Under the pieces are notes generated by a model. It saw only the letters and a list, made by a program, of their open reading frames with translations, did no database searches and was not told the DNA's origin. DNA of 7,340 nucleotides from NCBI GenBank assembly GCA_900553675.1, contig USEH01000108.1, forward strand, positions 1-7,340, in the 5' to 3' direction. Numbering within the stretch: the first letter of the stretch is position 1; every line of letters begins with the position of its first letter. A program made the translations under genes and the position numbers. Positions 5,728-7,340 of this stretch are shown one piece after another. This stretch comes from an uncultured Ruminococcus sp. (GTDB taxonomy: Bacteria; Bacillota; Clostridia; Oscillospirales; Ruminococcaceae).

Positions 5728-7340
5728 GTTTTTCCCACTTATTGCCGTGGGCGCGGTTGTGGGCGTGCTCTCGCTGATATTTATAGTCGCGTATGCCTCC
5801 ATTAAGGACAAAAAGGCTGCAATCGGCTTCGACCGCTACATGCCCGACGGCGAAATCACCAAGCGTCTTTTAAAATACGCCAAGCCGTATGCCAAAAATT
5901 TCGCGCTTGTTTTGATGGTAATGCTCTTGTCCACCGCCCATGATATCTGCGCTCCGCTTTTGGTAGGTCAGATTGAAAAGATGATTAAGGGCGACTTTGA
6001 GCTTAAAGGGCTGTTTATCTACGTTGGCATGTACGCCGCAATTCTTATTGTATCGATCATCTGCACCTATGTTCAGGCAATCGTTTTGCAGAAGACAGGT
6101 CAGAAGATTCTTTCAAACATCCGTGAGGACTTGATGAAGCACATCGAAAGTCTTTCCCATGCCCAGCTCAACAACATCCCTGTCGGCAAGCTGGTTACAA
6201 GAGTCACCAACGACACAAACGCTATCTCGATGATGTTTACAAATATCATTGTAAATCTTGTAAAAAACTGCTTTGTTATATTCGGCGTTTTAACGGCTAT
6301 GCTTCTTTTAAACTACGAGCTTACGCTGATGGTTTTGTGCTTTGTGCCGTTTATCGTGCTGTTTACGATTATCTTCCGCAAATTCTCGCGCAGAGCTTAC
6401 AGAGCTGTTAAGGACTGCACCACCGACATAAACACCTTTACCTCGGAAAACCTCAGCGGTATGAAGATAATTCAGATATTCAACCGCGAGGATCGCAAAA
6501 TGCAGGAGTTCAGCGAGCGCAACAACCGCTTGGGCAAGGCAAAGCGCGAGCAGATATTTGTATTCGGCGTGTTCCGCCCTGTGGTTTATATGCTTTACAT
6601 ATCCTCGGTTTTGTGCCTACTCTATCTCGGCGGACGTGGATACATCCGCGACACCAGCTTTTTAGGGCAGGTTATCACCTCGGAGACGGTTGTAACATTC
6701 TATATGTACATCTCAAGGTTCTTCAACCCGATTCAGAACTTAGCGGAGCAGTTCAACTGGCTGCAATCGGCGTTTGCTTCGGCTGAAAAGATTTTCACAG
6801 TTATGGACATGAAGCCGGAAATCGTCGACGAGCCGGACGCTATTGATCTCCCTGTATGCAAGGGCGAAATCGAATTTAAAAACGTTTGGTTCAGCTACGT
6901 CGAGGGCGAATGGGTGCTAAAGGATGTTTCATTCAAGGTCAATGCCGGTGAAACGGTTGCGTTTGTCGGCTCGACCGGTTCTGGCAAGACAACTATCTTG
7001 TCCCTTATCTGCCGCAACTACGACATCCAGCGCGGACAGATACTTATCGACGGCATAGACATCAAGAAAATAAAGATATCCAGCCTGCGCCGCCACTTCG
7101 GTCAGATGCTTCAGGACGTTTTCCTGTTTTCGGGAACCATCCGCTCGAATATAGTCCTGCGTGAAGAAAGCTTTACCGACGACGAGATAATGCAGGCGTG
7201 CAGATATGTCAACGCGGACAAAATCATCGAAAAGCTTGAAAACGGGCTTGACGAGGAGGTTAGAGAGCGCGGAAACAACTTCTCGGCGGGTCAGAGACAG
7301 CTTCTTAGCTTTGCGCGAACCATCATCCACAAGCCGGAGG
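5720..7340 (+). CDS. ABC exporter half-transporter, subunit 2 (partial, runs off right edge)
   Basis: The reading frame is open from the ATG at 5720 to the window end: 540 codons plus one base, lacking Walker B, D-loop and H-loop (roughly the last 90-100 residues by family length). GGGAGGAG precedes the start, with GGAGG (5706-5710) 9 nt upstream. A hydrophobic segment at 4-27 comes before the usual elbow region (about 46-57). The six exporter helices follow near 60-82, 98-121, 176-197, 201-221, 285-305 and 323-345. The ATPase domain starts near 382 with GEIEFKNVWFSY, Walker A GSTGSGKT (417-424) and Q-loop Q465 in QMLQDVFLFSGT. The signature is FSAGQ (521-525) in place of LSGGQ, followed by RQLLSFART. 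This is the pattern of the second subunit in heterodimeric exporters, and it should pair with the upstream gene product. It overlaps that gene by 8 nt. Confidence 0.93.
   Translation, partial: MHEFFPLIAVGAVVGVLSLIFIVAYASIKDKKAAIGFDRYMPDGEITKRLLKYAKPYAKNFALVLMVMLLSTAHDICAPLLVGQIEKMIKGDFELKGLFIYVGMYAAILIVSIICTYVQAIVLQKTGQKILSNIREDLMKHIESLSHAQLNNIPVGKLVTRVTNDTNAISMMFTNIIVNLVKNCFVIFGVLTAMLLLNYELTLMVLCFVPFIVLFTIIFRKFSRRAYRAVKDCTTDINTFTSENLSGMKIIQIFNREDRKMQEFSERNNRLGKAKREQIFVFGVFRPVVYMLYISSVLCLLYLGGRGYIRDTSFLGQVITSETVVTFYMYISRFFNPIQNLAEQFNWLQSAFASAEKIFTVMDMKPEIVDEPDAIDLPVCKGEIEFKNVWFSYVEGEWVLKDVSFKVNAGETVAFVGSTGSGKTTILSLICRNYDIQRGQILIDGIDIKKIKISSLRRHFGQMLQDVFLFSGTIRSNIVLREESFTDDEIMQACRYVNADKIIEKLENGLDEEVRERGNNFSAGQRQLLSFARTIIHKPE

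Noticed and set aside
6929..7330. 133-codon minus-strand open frame over ABC subunit 2
   Set aside because: It lies opposite Walker A, Q-loop and signature motifs of the real gene.

Overview
The window looks like a chromosomal segment of a low-to-moderate GC Gram-positive anaerobe, most likely a member of Clostridia (Bacillota). This rests on three things: strong AAGGAG-type ribosome binding sites, a short bacterial ferredoxin-thioredoxin-reductase-like protein next to a thioredoxin, and a feoA-feoB operon ending in a FeoB-associated Cys-rich membrane protein. The taxonomic placement is inference from gene content. All genes lie on the + strand and are tightly packed into three transcription units, each with a recognisable sigma-A type promoter; two end in visible hairpins.

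Unit 1 (about 126-827) carries a 65-residue FTR catalytic-chain-like protein and a 102-residue thioredoxin. They probably form a ferredoxin-linked thiol redox pair. The last codons and stop of the thioredoxin gene are repeated as two further degenerate 32-bp copies just downstream, before a classic Rho-independent terminator.

Unit 2 (about 849-3846) is a ferrous iron uptake operon: feoA, feoB and a 62-residue membrane-anchored Cys-rich protein. Its promoter region holds three separate dyad symmetries, one covering the -10 box, which suggests metal-dependent repression. FeoB carries an unusually long, strongly acidic loop between its first and second membrane segments. The unit is followed by a 15-bp stem hairpin.

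Unit 3 (from about 3857 to beyond the right edge) encodes two ABC half-transporters with an 8-nt overlap. The first has Asp in place of the catalytic Walker B Glu with an intact signature; the second has a degenerate signature (FSAGQ). This is the complementary pattern expected of a heterodimeric type IV exporter with one degenerate and one consensus ATP site. The second gene is cut by the window edge after 540 codons, before its Walker B.

No mobile element, CRISPR array, tRNA or rRNA is visible. Nothing here is clearly a new system. The items most worth a second look are the FeoB acidic loop, the dyads at the feo promoter, the tandem repeat at the thioredoxin 3' end and the extra N-terminal membrane segment of the second ABC subunit.
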